Shown: positions 40,764 to 50,085, counted from the first letter of the stretch. The stretch is 64,000 nt of DNA from Alistipes sp. (GCA_017465575.1 JAFTVX010000021.1:124001-188000), one strand, 5' to 3'. Notes: a model not told the origin generated them from the sequence alone. Translations and numbers: made by a program.

Positions 40764-40876
40764 CCATTTTCCTTAAACGCCAAAATCTTCTCCCAATTGA
40801 CCACAACTAAAGTTGTGAATGGCTCGAAATGGGGAATTTAGGTATTTGTACTACCTTTTGTCTTGGAAAAAAAGCA

Positions 40877-40884
40877 TACATTTG
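40877..40884 (+). promoter_or_regulatory. -7 box of the porin-YeiH operon
   Basis: TACATTTG, 30 bp before the ATG at 40915, with TTTG at 40857-40860 (16-bp spacer, short). Confidence 0.5.
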
Positions 40885-40914
40885 TGCCGAAATTCTAATA
40901 ACAAAAGTGTGTAT

Positions 40915-41967
40915 ATGAAACTTAAAAATCTACTTTTGGCACTCGCCTTTGTCGGTTTCGGCATCGCAGCACAGGCGCAGTCAGCAGAGAACACAGCATC
41001 GCTCGAGGAGCGTGTAGCACAGCTTGAAACAAAGAGCAAAGTTAAGTCTTTCGCCGATAAGTATCTCAACCTCTCGGGTTATCTCCAAGCAGGCATTTCG
41101 TGGGCAGATAACGACAAGACCACATTCTATCTCCGTCGTGCGCGTGTAAGCCTCTCGGGCAATGTTGCTGAGGCAAAGCTCGACTATCGTCTTCAGGTCG
41201 ATATGGCGGGTACACCCAAGGTTTGCGACCTCTATATGCGCTACAAGCCCTTCAAGGAGCTTGGCGTTCAGTTGGGTCAGTTTAAGTTGCCCTTCTCGTT
41301 GGAGAATGAGCTCTATGGTCCTACCAAGTTTGAGTTTATTGAGTATTCATACCTTACCAGCCTCTTGGTGCGTAGCGACAAGACCCTCGATGGCATCTCG
41401 GCAACAGGTCGTGACCTCGGCGCACAGATCTTCGGTGGCTTTATCCACAAGGATGGCTACAGCATCATCAACTACAACTTGGGTGTTTTCAATGGCTCGG
41501 GTATCAACGGCAAGGATCACAACAAGTCGAAGGATATCATCGGTCGTATCATCATCAAGCCTATCAAGGGTCTCTCAATCTCAGGCTCTTATATGTATGG
41601 CGAGACCAAGTTTGCCGACACAGACTATATGAAGAGCCCCCGTTGGTCGGTAGGTGCTATCTACGATGTTCGCCACTGGATTGCTCGTGCCGAGTACGCT
41701 TCGGCAAAGTTCGGCACAGGCAAGGCTGATGCCTTCTACGCCCTCGCTGGCTACCACTTCGAGCGCCCTTGGTCGGTTGTTGCTCGTTATGAGTTCCTCA
41801 ATACCGATATCGCAGGTGTCGAGAGCCAGGACCGCGTAACGGTAGGTGCTGTCTACAAGCCTATCAAGTATTTGCGCCTTCAGCTCAACTACACCTACAC
41901 AATGTTCGATGCCCACAAGGCTGATAACTTCCACGGTCTTAACCTTATGGTATCGGCTATCTTCTAA
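40915..41967 (+). CDS. OprO/OprP-like outer-membrane porin
   Basis: 351 residues from the ATG at 40915 (MKLKNLLLALAFVGFGIAAQAQ signal). A short coiled-coil follows (ASLEERVAQLETKSK), then a 16-strand-type barrel with TFYLRRARVSLSGNVAE, LGQFKLPFSLEN and the terminal GLNLMVSAIF. This is the phosphate-selective porin O/P family pattern. Encoded 25 bp before a YeiH-type exporter, suggesting joint handling of an anion such as sulfate or sulfite. Confidence 0.85.
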   Translation: MKLKNLLLALAFVGFGIAAQAQSAENTASLEERVAQLETKSKVKSFADKYLNLSGYLQAGISWADNDKTTFYLRRARVSLSGNVAEAKLDYRLQVDMAGTPKVCDLYMRYKPFKELGVQLGQFKLPFSLENELYGPTKFEFIEYSYLTSLLVRSDKTLDGISATGRDLGAQIFGGFIHKDGYSIINYNLGVFNGSGINGKDHNKSKDIIGRIIIKPIKGLSISGSYMYGETKFADTDYMKSPRWSVGAIYDVRHWIARAEYASAKFGTGKADAFYALAGYHFERPWSVVARYEFLNTDIAGVESQDRVTVGAVYKPIKYLRLQLNYTYTMFDAHKADNFHGLNLMVSAIF

Positions 41968-41992
41968 CAGCTAACCCTAATTTAAGGAAAAT

Positions 41993-43408
41993 ATGAAAAA
42001 GTATCTTACCGAAGATTGGATTGTAACATTCCTTAGCATTCCATTGCTTATTATCGCTGGTTTGGCGACCTTCCTTCCCAACAATGGTCCCAAGGTACCC
42101 AGCCACCTCGACTCACTCGAGGCTTGGGCAAATATCGGCGTATTCTTCGTTATCGCCCTTGTGGTTCTCTACTTGGGTAACCTTATCCTCAAGCGCCCGA
42201 TGAAGGGTCTTATCCCCTCGTTCGTCGTTATCTTCGCTATCGCGGTGTTGGCGCAGTGGATTGCCAAGATTCCTGCTGTTAAGTTCTACGGCTTCGAGGC
42301 TGTATTCTTCTCGGTAATCTTTGGTCTTATCATCCGCAACCTCTTCCACATCCCCGAGTGGCTCAAGCCCGCTATCCAGGGTGAGTTCTTCATCAAGATT
42401 GGTGTTGTTTGCCTCGGTGCTACGGTACTCTTCCGCGATGTTATGAAGTCGGGTGCTGCGGGTCTTATCCAGGCAGTTATCGTTGTGGGCATCGTATGGT
42501 TCTTCGCCTACTTGCTCGCCCGCAAGTTCAAGGTTGAGCGCGCTACGGCGATGACCTTGGCGAGTGGTTGCTCTATCTGCGGTGTGTCGGCTTGTATCAC
42601 AGCTGCCGGCGTTGCAGGTACCGACAAGAAGCAGCTCTCGTATATCATCTCGTTGGTGCTTATCATCGTAGTTCCTATGATCTACCTTATGCCCTGGTTG
42701 GCAAAGATGATTGTGCCCCTCTTCACCGAGGACCCCATCATCCAGCAGGAGATTATGGGTGCGTGGATTGGTGGTACTATCGACACCACATCGGGTGTTG
42801 TGGCATCTTCGGAGATGGCTGGCGACTTGGCTAATACCACCGCCGTTATCGTTAAGGCTACGCAGAATGTGCTTATCGGCGTTGTAGCATTCTTCATCGC
42901 TCTCTACCTCTCGGCTCGTGGCGAGGGTAAGACAGGCGCTCCTTCGCTCGGCATCGTATGGGAGAAGTTCCCCAAGTTTATCCTTGGCTTCGTCGTTGCT
43001 TCGGCAGTATTCAGCCTCTTGCAGGCCTACGGCGTATTCCCCGATGCGGCAGAGTCCAAGCTCGCTGAGACAACCCTTGCAAAGACATTCTCTACATTCT
43101 TCTTCTCGCTTGCCTTCGTATGTATCGGTATGGATACCCGTCTGAAGGATATTATCTCGAAGGAGAACCGCAACGCTCTGTATGCCTTCCTTGGCGCACA
43201 GACCTTCAATATCTGCGTTACCTGCCTCGTGGCGTGGTTGATGTTCGGTATCGTGAAGCCCGCATTGGAGGGTGATAAGTCTGAGCCCGTTGTTGAGGCT
43301 GTCGAGGAGGTAGCAGAGGCTACGGAGGCGACTATCGCCGTTGAGCCCGCCGCAACCGAATCAACCGTAGAGGTAGTGGACTTCGAAGTCCTCACCCCCG
43401 CAGAGTAA
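41993..43408 (+). CDS. YeiH-family putative sulfate exporter
   Basis: 471 residues with about 10-11 transmembrane helices. Family landmarks are LASGCSICGVSACITAAGV with its Cys pair, GGTIDTTSGVVASSEMAGD and FVCIGMDTRLKDI. E. coli YeiH and relatives are annotated as putative sulfate exporters without firm biochemistry. It carries an extra acidic C-terminal tail of about 45 residues (EPVVEAVEEVAEATEAT) absent from most homologs. Its stop codon starts family A copy 3. Confidence 0.85.
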   Translation: MKKYLTEDWIVTFLSIPLLIIAGLATFLPNNGPKVPSHLDSLEAWANIGVFFVIALVVLYLGNLILKRPMKGLIPSFVVIFAIAVLAQWIAKIPAVKFYGFEAVFFSVIFGLIIRNLFHIPEWLKPAIQGEFFIKIGVVCLGATVLFRDVMKSGAAGLIQAVIVVGIVWFFAYLLARKFKVERATAMTLASGCSICGVSACITAAGVAGTDKKQLSYIISLVLIIVVPMIYLMPWLAKMIVPLFTEDPIIQQEIMGAWIGGTIDTTSGVVASSEMAGDLANTTAVIVKATQNVLIGVVAFFIALYLSARGEGKTGAPSLGIVWEKFPKFILGFVVASAVFSLLQAYGVFPDAAESKLAETTLAKTFSTFFFSLAFVCIGMDTRLKDIISKENRNALYAFLGAQTFNICVTCLVAWLMFGIVKPALEGDKSEPVVEAVEEVAEATEATIAVEPAATESTVEVVDFEVLTPAE

Positions 43409-43535
43409 TTTGTTGTGAAAAGGGGTCATCTGCGACCCATCTCAAAAGATGAGTGCCTTGGGCTGTACTTCTTGTACTATCCCAAGGCGCTCACTTTTGC
43501 GATAGGCCACATCTAACCCCTTTTGACAACAAATT
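43406..43535 (+). repeat. Family A palindromic element, copy 3 (divergent)
   Basis: Starts on the yeiH-type stop (TAATTTGTTGTGA) and ends CTTTTGACAACAAATT. The core differs: CTTGGGCTGTAC, loop TTCTT, GTACTATCCCAAG, and the outer stem is GAGTGCC/GGCGCTC. Directly abuts copy 4. Confidence 0.82.
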
Positions 43536-43665
43536 TAATTTCTTGTGATAAGTGGCATCCTTCGACGCCTCAATCATTGCCCTGAATGGGAAATACGCTA
43601 AGTATGTCCCATCCAGGGCAATTTCTTTATCGGCATCAAATTATGCCCCTTCTGACAAGAAATTA
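43536..43665 (+). repeat. Family A palindromic element, copy 4
   Basis: TAATTTCTTGTGA to TGACAAGAAATTA. Stem ATTGCCCTG/CAGGGCAAT, A-C mismatch, ATGGGAAATAC, loop, GTATGTCCCAT. The only copy not starting on a stop codon: it follows copy 3 directly in the same orientation. Nearly identical in sequence to copy 5. Confidence 0.88.
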
Positions 43666-43693
43666 GGTCGTGGTGGTTGGGAGGTAGAAGTCA

Positions 43694-43783
43694 AAGACGA
43701 TAGGACCATTAGGACCTTAAGACCTTAGGATTATTTTTCCTATCGTCTTATCGTCTTAATGTCCTAATGTCCTAATGGTCTTA
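43694..43783. repeat. Simple CCTTAAGACC-type repeat, second tract
   Basis: GACGATAGGACCATTAGGAC and on, then the complementary TCCTATCGTCTTATCGTCTT, forming a loose inverted repeat. Same composition as 3171-3245. Confidence 0.7.
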
Positions 43784-43848
43784 AAACTAACAACTAACAA
43801 CTAACAACTAATAACTCTCTCTGCTCTCTGCTCTTTGCTCTCTCGATA

Positions 43849-43905
43849 GTGGGTTACGATGAGTTAAAATGAGTTACGATGGGTTACAATGTTTTTTTAG
43901 CGGAA
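43849..43905 (+). repeat. Repeat G, copy 3
   Basis: GGGTTACGAT GAGTTAAAAT GAGTTACGAT GGGTTACAAT, four exact 10-bp units, then GTTTTTTTAGCGGAA. Confidence 0.78.
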
Positions 43906-44017
43906 GTTTTATTTAATAAAAATATTGCTCATTGCTAATTTCTAATTGCTCATTGCTCATTCTAACAACTAACAACTAATAACTAATAACTCTCTCTCTG
44001 CTTTGCCGTAAGGCCAC

Positions 44018-44053
44018 AAAAAAAGGAGCTAACCCGCGGTGGATTAGCTCCTT
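44018..44053 (-). terminator. Terminator of the large lipoprotein gene
   Basis: AAGGAGCTAA (44023-44032) pairs with TTAGCTCCTT (44044-44053); the adjacent A-run gives a U-run on the minus transcript. Lies 21 bp after the stop at 44074. Confidence 0.88.
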
Positions 44054-44073
44054 TACTGTATAGCTCAGGTTGA

Positions 44074-46884
44074 CTACTTTGTGGGGAAGTCCACGCCGTA
44101 GATCTGCTTGAACAACGCGCGTACGCGAGCGTGGTAAGCCTCCTCAGAGTTGTCGATAGGAGTCTCACGAACATTGCGTGTGCGTACCTTTGCAGGATCA
44201 ATAGTAAGAGGTGTCATCGAGTAGCTACGCTGCTTAGCTACGGGAGCCTCGCCGAATGACTCAACAGACTTAACATCACCCTGGCCTACCGAAGCGTTAG
44301 CCTTAGCTGACTGTGCAGAAGCACCGTTGCGCTTAAGAACGATATCGCCATTTACGCGGGGGTTAAGAGGTGTAGCCATTCCATACTGGAGCTGTGCCAC
44401 GCAAGGATAGTAGGTCTCAACAGCATCGTTACCCATAGAATCCTTGTAGTTGTAGATGATAGGCTTGATGGTGAGGGTGTTGCCATCCTCAGATACCTCT
44501 ACGGGGAAGCGTGAGTCACAGATAAGCTCGCCCTTCTGGTTGTAAACGGGAGCACCCATATATGACTTCTCGCCTACGGCCAACATATAGAATGTGTAGT
44601 CCATACCGAAGTAGAAGGTAGACATGGGGAACTCACGCTCGATGTTGATAGGCAACCATACATTGCCCTCAGAGTCAATCTCAAGGTTCCACTTAGGACC
44701 GAAGTCGTAGAACATATCGGCTACGGTAGCTGATGAGAACTCGTCAGAGATGAAGAGGTCGTAAGGAGTTTGGATAACATTGAGCATATAAGCGGGATCT
44801 GCGAAGTTGAAGCCCAAGCACAAGAGGCGGTTGAAGCCACGGGTGCGGTTGTTGTAGTCCTTAGCCAACGATACGAACTCCTCGTAGAGTGCATCGGTCT
44901 TGTCGCGGTTGATGCCCCACTCCTCGTAGATGTCGTAAACCTCCTCAGAGAGTGTCTCGGGATACTCGATGCCCGAAGCGATGGTGATGGGCGATGTGTA
45001 GGGAGCAACATCCTTCCAGTAGCCGCCGTTCTCGTTATTCTCGTCAGATACCCACTCCTTCATAGGTGCTGTAGCCTCCCACTCGCCACAAAGTGTGGTG
45101 AAGAGCTCAGAGTTTACGCGCACGGGGTAGTTAGCCTTAGGTGTGGTGTACTCAGCAATAGCCTGTGAGCCAGGGGTGTCGGGGTTGTTACCCGAGCCCT
45201 CCCAGTTGTAAACAAGCATTGCAAGACGGGTTGTAGCGTTCTCACGGCTTGAGATAGAGAATACGAAGCCCTCCTCAGAGTTGATCTGCTCGATAGCGGT
45301 CTTGTCTACATGGAGGGGGTTACCCATCTCCTGAAGCAACGATGTGTAAGAGTACTGCTTGAGAATCTGGTCGAACTCACGAACATAGTTACATGCGAAG
45401 TAAGCCTCGGTGATGGGGTTGTCGAGGTTGGGGTTCTTAACGAGGAACGATGCAGTGTAGGGATCGTCGTCCTCGATAGGAGTGATGACAACATCGGGCT
45501 TGGGCAAGGTAACCTCGGGCATGGTGAAGGTGAATGAGTTGAAGCACTGCTTAGTACCCTCGTTGTCGCCGATACCTGCTACCAATACACGAATCTGCTG
45601 GCCTGCGAAGCCCTTAGTATCTACGAACCAGTCGCCCTTGAGCCACTGCTCGGTAGTACCATTACCATTACCGACACCGAACGACATCATAGCGAAGTAA
45701 GAGCCTACGAACCAACGCAAATGCTCCTCGTTATTGTCAAGAAGAGGCATTATCTGATTCTGGTACTCACTCTCGGTGAGAATCATATAGTTGTAGAAGA
45801 GTACATCGTCGTCGGGAGTGAAGGTGACACAAGCGTCGATAGGAGTCTTGTCCGTAACCTTAATCTCGACATTGCCTGCCAATGTCTCAGGCTCCTGAGT
45901 GGTGATGTAAAGCTTATCGTAGAAGCCTGTCCAGTACTTCTCGGGGTCGTAATTATCGGTGCCTGCCTCGTTGATCCAACGCGCCCAGTCGTACATAGGC
46001 ATATAGTAACCAGCTGACCAACCTGCGGGGTATGACCAGATAGCCTTTGTTACATAGTCTACGAATGTGGGGTCATCCTCGGGAATGCTTACGACCTTAA
46101 CCTCGCCGTCGATGTAAACAACCATCTCGTCGGGGTCGTCCATATAGCCATACTCACCTACGAGGAATACGCCAGGCTCGCCAGGAACCTTGGGATCAGA
46201 GTAAGCAGCGCCATTCTCGATAAGATTGCCGTCCTCGTCACGCTCGTAGCTGTAGTACTCGTCGTAGCGTACGGTCTTATCCTCGGTGGTGAACTGCTGA
46301 GCATTGTAGAGAAGCATGTCAATCTCCATACCACCCTCCATCTTTGAGTAGTTGTACATGGGGAGTGACGATGTAGAGTAACGCAAAGCGTTGCCACGCT
46401 CCTTAACCTCCTCGGGAACCTGAATATGTACAGCAAAGCCGTCGAGCTTACGCTCAACAACGGTCAACACCTGGTCGCCATAGCTTGTTGTGGTGAACTC
46501 AGCGCACTTAACATCTGACTGGATGTTGTTGTCAGCATCGCGGAACGCGAATAAGTACTTGTAGGCGGTGTTAGGCTCGAGACCCTGAATCTTAATTGAG
46601 TTAGAGGTCTCAACATCGGTAGTCTCAATAGCTACCTTCTCGCCACCCACGAAGATGGCAGTAGCGTCGATAGCATCCTCACGCTGAATGTAGGCAAACT
46701 CCTTGATGCCCTCACTCTTTACGGTGATGGTAGCACCGTTGGGGGTGATGTCGCCAACAGTTACCTCTACCGAAGTAGTGGTCTTGTCGTCGTTAGGACC
46801 ATTGGGGTCTTTGGTACAAGAGCTAATCGCTACGCCGGCGATAAGTGCCATAGCAACGATTAGGAATGACTTAAAGTTTCTCAT
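44074..46884 (-). CDS. Large surface lipoprotein with an FnIII-like N-terminal domain
   Basis: 936 residues. Lipobox ISSC (Cys23) followed by TKDPNGPNDD, a Gly/Pro/Asp linker resembling surface-export signals of Bacteroidetes lipoproteins. Residues about 38-135 look like a fibronectin III-type beta sandwich (VGDITPNGATITVKSEGI, IQGLEPNTAYKYLFAF). The remaining 800 residues are acidic, Trp/Tyr-rich and match no domain I recognise, ending in a helical RVRALFKQIYGVDFP. It has its own promoter and terminator, so it is monocistronic. An adhesin, glycan-binding or enzyme role cannot be chosen from sequence alone. Confidence 0.78.
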   Translation of the reverse strand: MRNFKSFLIVAMALIAGVAISSCTKDPNGPNDDKTTTSVEVTVGDITPNGATITVKSEGIKEFAYIQREDAIDATAIFVGGEKVAIETTDVETSNSIKIQGLEPNTAYKYLFAFRDADNNIQSDVKCAEFTTTSYGDQVLTVVERKLDGFAVHIQVPEEVKERGNALRYSTSSLPMYNYSKMEGGMEIDMLLYNAQQFTTEDKTVRYDEYYSYERDEDGNLIENGAAYSDPKVPGEPGVFLVGEYGYMDDPDEMVVYIDGEVKVVSIPEDDPTFVDYVTKAIWSYPAGWSAGYYMPMYDWARWINEAGTDNYDPEKYWTGFYDKLYITTQEPETLAGNVEIKVTDKTPIDACVTFTPDDDVLFYNYMILTESEYQNQIMPLLDNNEEHLRWFVGSYFAMMSFGVGNGNGTTEQWLKGDWFVDTKGFAGQQIRVLVAGIGDNEGTKQCFNSFTFTMPEVTLPKPDVVITPIEDDDPYTASFLVKNPNLDNPITEAYFACNYVREFDQILKQYSYTSLLQEMGNPLHVDKTAIEQINSEEGFVFSISSRENATTRLAMLVYNWEGSGNNPDTPGSQAIAEYTTPKANYPVRVNSELFTTLCGEWEATAPMKEWVSDENNENGGYWKDVAPYTSPITIASGIEYPETLSEEVYDIYEEWGINRDKTDALYEEFVSLAKDYNNRTRGFNRLLCLGFNFADPAYMLNVIQTPYDLFISDEFSSATVADMFYDFGPKWNLEIDSEGNVWLPINIEREFPMSTFYFGMDYTFYMLAVGEKSYMGAPVYNQKGELICDSRFPVEVSEDGNTLTIKPIIYNYKDSMGNDAVETYYPCVAQLQYGMATPLNPRVNGDIVLKRNGASAQSAKANASVGQGDVKSVESFGEAPVAKQRSYSMTPLTIDPAKVRTRNVRETPIDNSEEAYHARVRALFKQIYGVDFPTK

Positions 46885-46968
46885 AAATAAATGTAAAAAA
46901 GTTAATAATTTGGTTTTATCGTTTTTATCTTTTTCTGCGTTTTTCGTTTGCGCACTCTTTCAATTTCA

Positions 46969-46998
46969 CAAAGGTAATTATATTTTGCAAATTAACAA
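46969..46998 (-). promoter_or_regulatory. Promoter of the large lipoprotein gene
   Basis: On the minus strand TTG (46996-46998), 19-bp spacer, TACCTTTG (46969-46976). Leader about 80 nt. Confidence 0.72.
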
Positions 46999-47129
46999 CT
47001 ATAATGGCTGATATTTATTACATAAATAGTTGAGTTATGCAAAATTAGTTGCATATCTCGGGGCGTAGCGGTAAATTTGGTTAGTCGAGTGGAGTGTTTT
47101 GTTTGGGCGAGATATTAGGAAAGTGGTCT

Positions 47130-47285
47130 TTTGGGGAGAGCAAAGAGGAAAGAGCAAAGAGCAAAGAGAGGGGCAGGGAGAGGACAGAGAGGAACAGAGA
47201 GGGAACAGAGAGGGGCAGGGAGGGGCAGGGAGAGGACAGAGAGGAACAGAGAGGGGCAGAGAGAGAACAGGGAGAAGATGGGGAG
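47130..47285 (+). repeat. Purine-rich minisatellite
   Basis: Degenerate units of GAGAGGGGCAGGGAGAGGACA type over about 155 bp, with almost all purines on the plus strand. Confidence 0.8.
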
Positions 47286-47394
47286 GGCAGAGATACTGAG
47301 GATAATGCAATCAACCCTCTCTGAAATCTCTCTGAATCCTCTCTGAAATCTCTCTGAACCCTCCCTGAATCCTCCCTGAAAAAACTGCACGACC

Positions 47395-47524
47395 TAATTT
47401 CTTGTCAGAAGGGGCATAATTTGGCGCCGATAAAGAAATTGCCCTGGATGGGACATACTCTGCGTATTTCCCATTCAGGGCAATGATTGAGGCGTCAAAG
47501 GACGCCCCTTATCACAAGAAATTA
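47395..47524 (-). repeat. Family A palindromic element, copy 5
   Basis: On the minus strand it begins on the tnaA stop codon (TAATTTCTTGTGA) and has the same ATTGCCCTG/CAGGGCAAT stem and core as copy 4, about 3.9 kb away in inverted orientation. Confidence 0.88.
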
Positions 47525-48895
47525 CAAGCGCTCGAGCTTCACAGTAAAGTGACGCATCAACTCGGTCTCCCATACGATCTTAACACCGCGGGTGATCTCG
47601 TGACGACGGTCATATACATTCTTCAACGCTGCAGCGATTACATCCATATGGTTGTTGGTGTAAGAGCGGCGAGCGATGCACAAGCGGAGAAGGTCAAGAC
47701 CACCGAAGCGGTTCTCGCGAGTGATAGGATCACGGTCAGCAAGGATGTAGCCGATCTCGCAACCACGAACACCAGCCTCGAGGTAGAGCTCGATAGCGAG
47801 GGTCTGTGCGGGGAACTCCTCCTTAGGAATGTTCGAGAGAACCTTGTCAGCATCTACGAACAAAGCGTGACCACCAACGGGACGCTGGTAGGGAATGCCG
47901 TACTCGTCGAGCTTAGCTGCGAGGTACTGTACCTGCTTGATACGAGTCTCGATAGTCTCCAACTCGGTGTTCTCGTCGAGACCTACTGCCAAAGCAGCCA
48001 TATCACGACCGTTCATACCACCGTATGTCAAGAAGCCCTCGAAGGGGATGCAGAAACGCTTAGCACCCTCGTACCAGTCCTCGTGACGAGTAGCGATGAA
48101 ACCACCCATGTTTACAAGACCGTCCTTCTTTGAAGACATGGTCATACCGTCAGCGTAAGAGAACATCTCCTTGCAGATCTCCTTGATGGTCTTATCTGCG
48201 TAGCCCTCCTCGCGGGTCTTGATGAAGTAAGCGTTCTCTACGAAACGAGCTGAGTCGAATACAACACGCTTGCCATACTTGTCGGCGATAGCACGAACAT
48301 CACGAAGGTTCTTCATTGATACGGGCTGACCACCAGCGGTGTTGTTGGTAACGGTAACGATGATGAAGGGAATCTTCTCAGCGTTCTCTGCCAAAGCCTT
48401 CTCAAGCTTAGCGCAGTCTACCTCACCCTTGAAAGGAATCTCGAGCTGAGTATCCTTCGCAGCGTCGATAGTGCAGTCCAAAGCGGTAGCCTTACGGAAC
48501 TCGATGTGACCCTTGGTGGTGTCGAAGTGTGAGTTACCGGGAACGATGTCACCAGCCTTTACGAGGTGTGAGAACAATACATTCTCAGCAGCACGACCCT
48601 GGTGAGTAGGGATAACATACTCGAAGCCGGTGATGTTGAAGATAGTCTCCTTGAGCTGGAAGAATGACTTTGAACCAGCGTAAGCCTCGTCACCAGTCAT
48701 CATAGCTGCCCACTGACGGTCGCTCATAGCACCAGTACCAGAGTCGGTCAAGCAGTCGATGTATACCTGCTCTGACTTAAGGCCGAAGAGGTTGTAGTGT
48801 GCCTCCTTGAGCCACTGCTCACGCTCTGCGCGGGTGCTCTTCTTCAAAGGCTCAACCATCTTAATTCGATACGCTTCTGCAAATGGAATTTCCAT
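47522..48895 (-). CDS. tnaA: Tryptophanase (tryptophan indole-lyase)
   Basis: 457 residues of the PLP beta-eliminating lyase family, which splits tryptophan to indole, pyruvate and ammonia. The PLP lysine is in MTMSSKKDGLV (about residue 257). Three positions that separate tryptophanase from tyrosine phenol-lyase all favour tryptophanase: Asp in NSHFDTTKGH (Thr in TPL), Ile in VRGCEIGYI (Arg381 in TPL) and His in ELMRHFTVK (Phe in TPL). DSARF rather than DATRC agrees. It is monocistronic with a good promoter and a leader of about 95 nt in which I see no Trp-containing TnaC-like peptide. No tnaB permease is adjacent. Its stop is shared with family A copy 5. Confidence 0.92.
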   Translation of the reverse strand: MEIPFAEAYRIKMVEPLKKSTRAEREQWLKEAHYNLFGLKSEQVYIDCLTDSGTGAMSDRQWAAMMTGDEAYAGSKSFFQLKETIFNITGFEYVIPTHQGRAAENVLFSHLVKAGDIVPGNSHFDTTKGHIEFRKATALDCTIDAAKDTQLEIPFKGEVDCAKLEKALAENAEKIPFIIVTVTNNTAGGQPVSMKNLRDVRAIADKYGKRVVFDSARFVENAYFIKTREEGYADKTIKEICKEMFSYADGMTMSSKKDGLVNMGGFIATRHEDWYEGAKRFCIPFEGFLTYGGMNGRDMAALAVGLDENTELETIETRIKQVQYLAAKLDEYGIPYQRPVGGHALFVDADKVLSNIPKEEFPAQTLAIELYLEAGVRGCEIGYILADRDPITRENRFGGLDLLRLCIARRSYTNNHMDVIAAALKNVYDRRHEITRGVKIVWETELMRHFTVKLERL

Positions 48896-48993
48896 AGTTC
48901 TGTAGTTTTTTAGGTTTATTATTTAGTTTAAAAATATATTCTTTTTGTGTTTGCTAACTATCCTTAATTCGCTGTAATACGCGCAATCTGCGA

Positions 48994-49024
48994 CAAAGGT
49001 ATGCAAAAATATGGTTAATTGCAA
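48994..49024 (-). promoter_or_regulatory. Promoter of tnaA
   Basis: On the minus strand TTG (49022-49024), 20-bp spacer, TACCTTTG (48994-49001). About 95 nt of leader to the ATG at 48895. Confidence 0.75.
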
Positions 49025-49083
49025 GCAATCACCTTAAATATTTTTCGCATGCGCCCTCGCGCCTATTGTAGGGGCGTTTTCGA

Positions 49084-50085
49084 CTACTTGTTCTCCACCA
49101 AAAGCTCCAAAATCTGGATTGCGTTGAGTGCTGCACCCTTGCGAATCTGGTCGGCAACGCACCAGAAGCTGATGCCGTTGTCGTTGGCGAGGTCCTTGCG
49201 GATACGACCAACATATACGGGGTCGGTGCCTTGTGCGAAGAGGGGCATAGGGTAGTGCTTCTTCTCGGGCTCGTCGAAGAGTACGATGCCGGGCGCTGTG
49301 GCAAATGCCTCGCGCACAGCCTCTACCGTAAGTGGCTCTTCGGTCTCTACCCAGATAGCCTCGCTGTGGGCACGCATCACGGGTACACGCACACAGGTTG
49401 CCGAGGTGCGGATATCCGAGTGCATAATCTTGCGTGTCTCGTGGAACATCTTCATCTCCTCCTTGGTGTAGTCGTTCTCCTGGAAGATATCGATGTGGGG
49501 AATGAGGTTGTAGGCGAGCTGGTAGGCGAACTTCTCGATTTTGGGCTCGCCGTTGGTCGCTATCGCCTTCTGCTGGTCGGCCAACTCCTGCATGCCCGTA
49601 GCGCCAGCACCACTTGCCGACTGGTAGGTCGCCACATGCACACGCTGAATATGCGAGAGACGCTCGATGGCTGCCAACGCCACGACCATCTGAATGGTTG
49701 TGCAGTTGGGGTTGGCGATAATACGGCGGGGTGCGTTAAAGGCATCTTCGCCATTTACCTCGGGCACGACGAGAGGAATATCTTCTTCCATACGGAATGC
49801 CGACGAGTTGTCAATCATAAATGCACCGTGCTTGGTGATGGTCTCGGCAAACTCCTTTGATGTCGAGGCACCTGCCGAGCAGAGCGCTACATCTATATCC
49901 CTAAAGTCGTCGTTGTGCTGCAACTCCTTAACTACGATATCTTGGCCACGGAAGCGGTATGTGCTACCTGCGCTACGCTTCGAACCGAAGAGGCGAAGCT
50001 CCTCGATGGGCATAGGATGGTTCTCCAATATTGCGAGAAACTCCTGACCTACGGCGCCACTTGCGCCAACAATTGCAATTTTCAT
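49084..50085 (-). CDS. asd: Aspartate-semialdehyde dehydrogenase
   Basis: 333 residues, the normal length. Reduces aspartyl phosphate to aspartate semialdehyde for lysine/diaminopimelate, threonine and methionine synthesis. NADP-binding [15 protein letters not shown] at the N-terminus, [13 protein letters not shown], and the catalytic Cys128 in [12 protein letters not shown]. It is the last gene of the run 55657-49084 behind PBP1A; diaminopimelate supply for peptidoglycan gives that grouping some logic. Confidence 0.95.
   Translation of the reverse strand: MKIAIVGASGAVGQEFLAILENHPMPIEELRLFGSKRSAGSTYRFRGQDIVVKELQHNDDFRDIDVALCSAGASTSKEFAETITKHGAFMIDNSSAFRMEEDIPLVVPEVNGEDAFNAPRRIIANPNCTTIQMVVALAAIERLSHIQRVHVATYQSASGAGATGMQELADQQKAIATNGEPKIEKFAYQLAYNLIPHIDIFQENDYTKEEMKMFHETRKIMHSDIRTSATCVRVPVMRAHSEAIWVETEEPLTVEAVREAFATAPGIVLFDEPEKKHYPMPLFAQGTDPVYVGRIRKDLANDNGISFWCVADQIRKGAALNAIQILELLVENK

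Larger units (their letters stand above)
43409..44073. other. 665-bp gene-free region of stacked repeats
   Basis: Contains family A copies 3 and 4 in tandem, a CCTTAAGACC tract (43694-43783), AACTAACAAC tracts, repeat G copy 3, an ATTGCTCATT tract and the terminator of the large lipoprotein gene. No coding sequence seen. Confidence 0.85.
46885..47521. other. 637-bp gene-free region
   Basis: Holds the promoter of the large lipoprotein, a purine-rich low-complexity tract (47130-47285), a TCTCTGAATCC tract (47316-47380) and family A copy 5. Overlapping open frames in all phases here are composition artefacts. Confidence 0.8.

Noticed and set aside
47035..47390. Overlapping open frames of 66-91 codons on both strands
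   Set aside because: Produced by a purine-rich minisatellite; translations are pure Arg/Glu/Gly or Leu/Ser/Pro repeats.
3019..47524. Family A elements as integron attC sites
   Set aside because: They sit at gene ends and fold, but the ends (TTGTGA/TGACAA) do not fit the GTTRRRY/RYYYAAC core sites, and there is no integrase or cassette array.
47522..48895. Tyrosine phenol-lyase
   Set aside because: The diagnostic Thr, Arg381 and Phe positions are Asp, Ile and His, the tryptophanase state.
48896..48990. TnaC-type leader peptide controlling tnaA
   Set aside because: No short frame with a Trp codon and no Rho-site-like or boxA-like context was seen in the leader.
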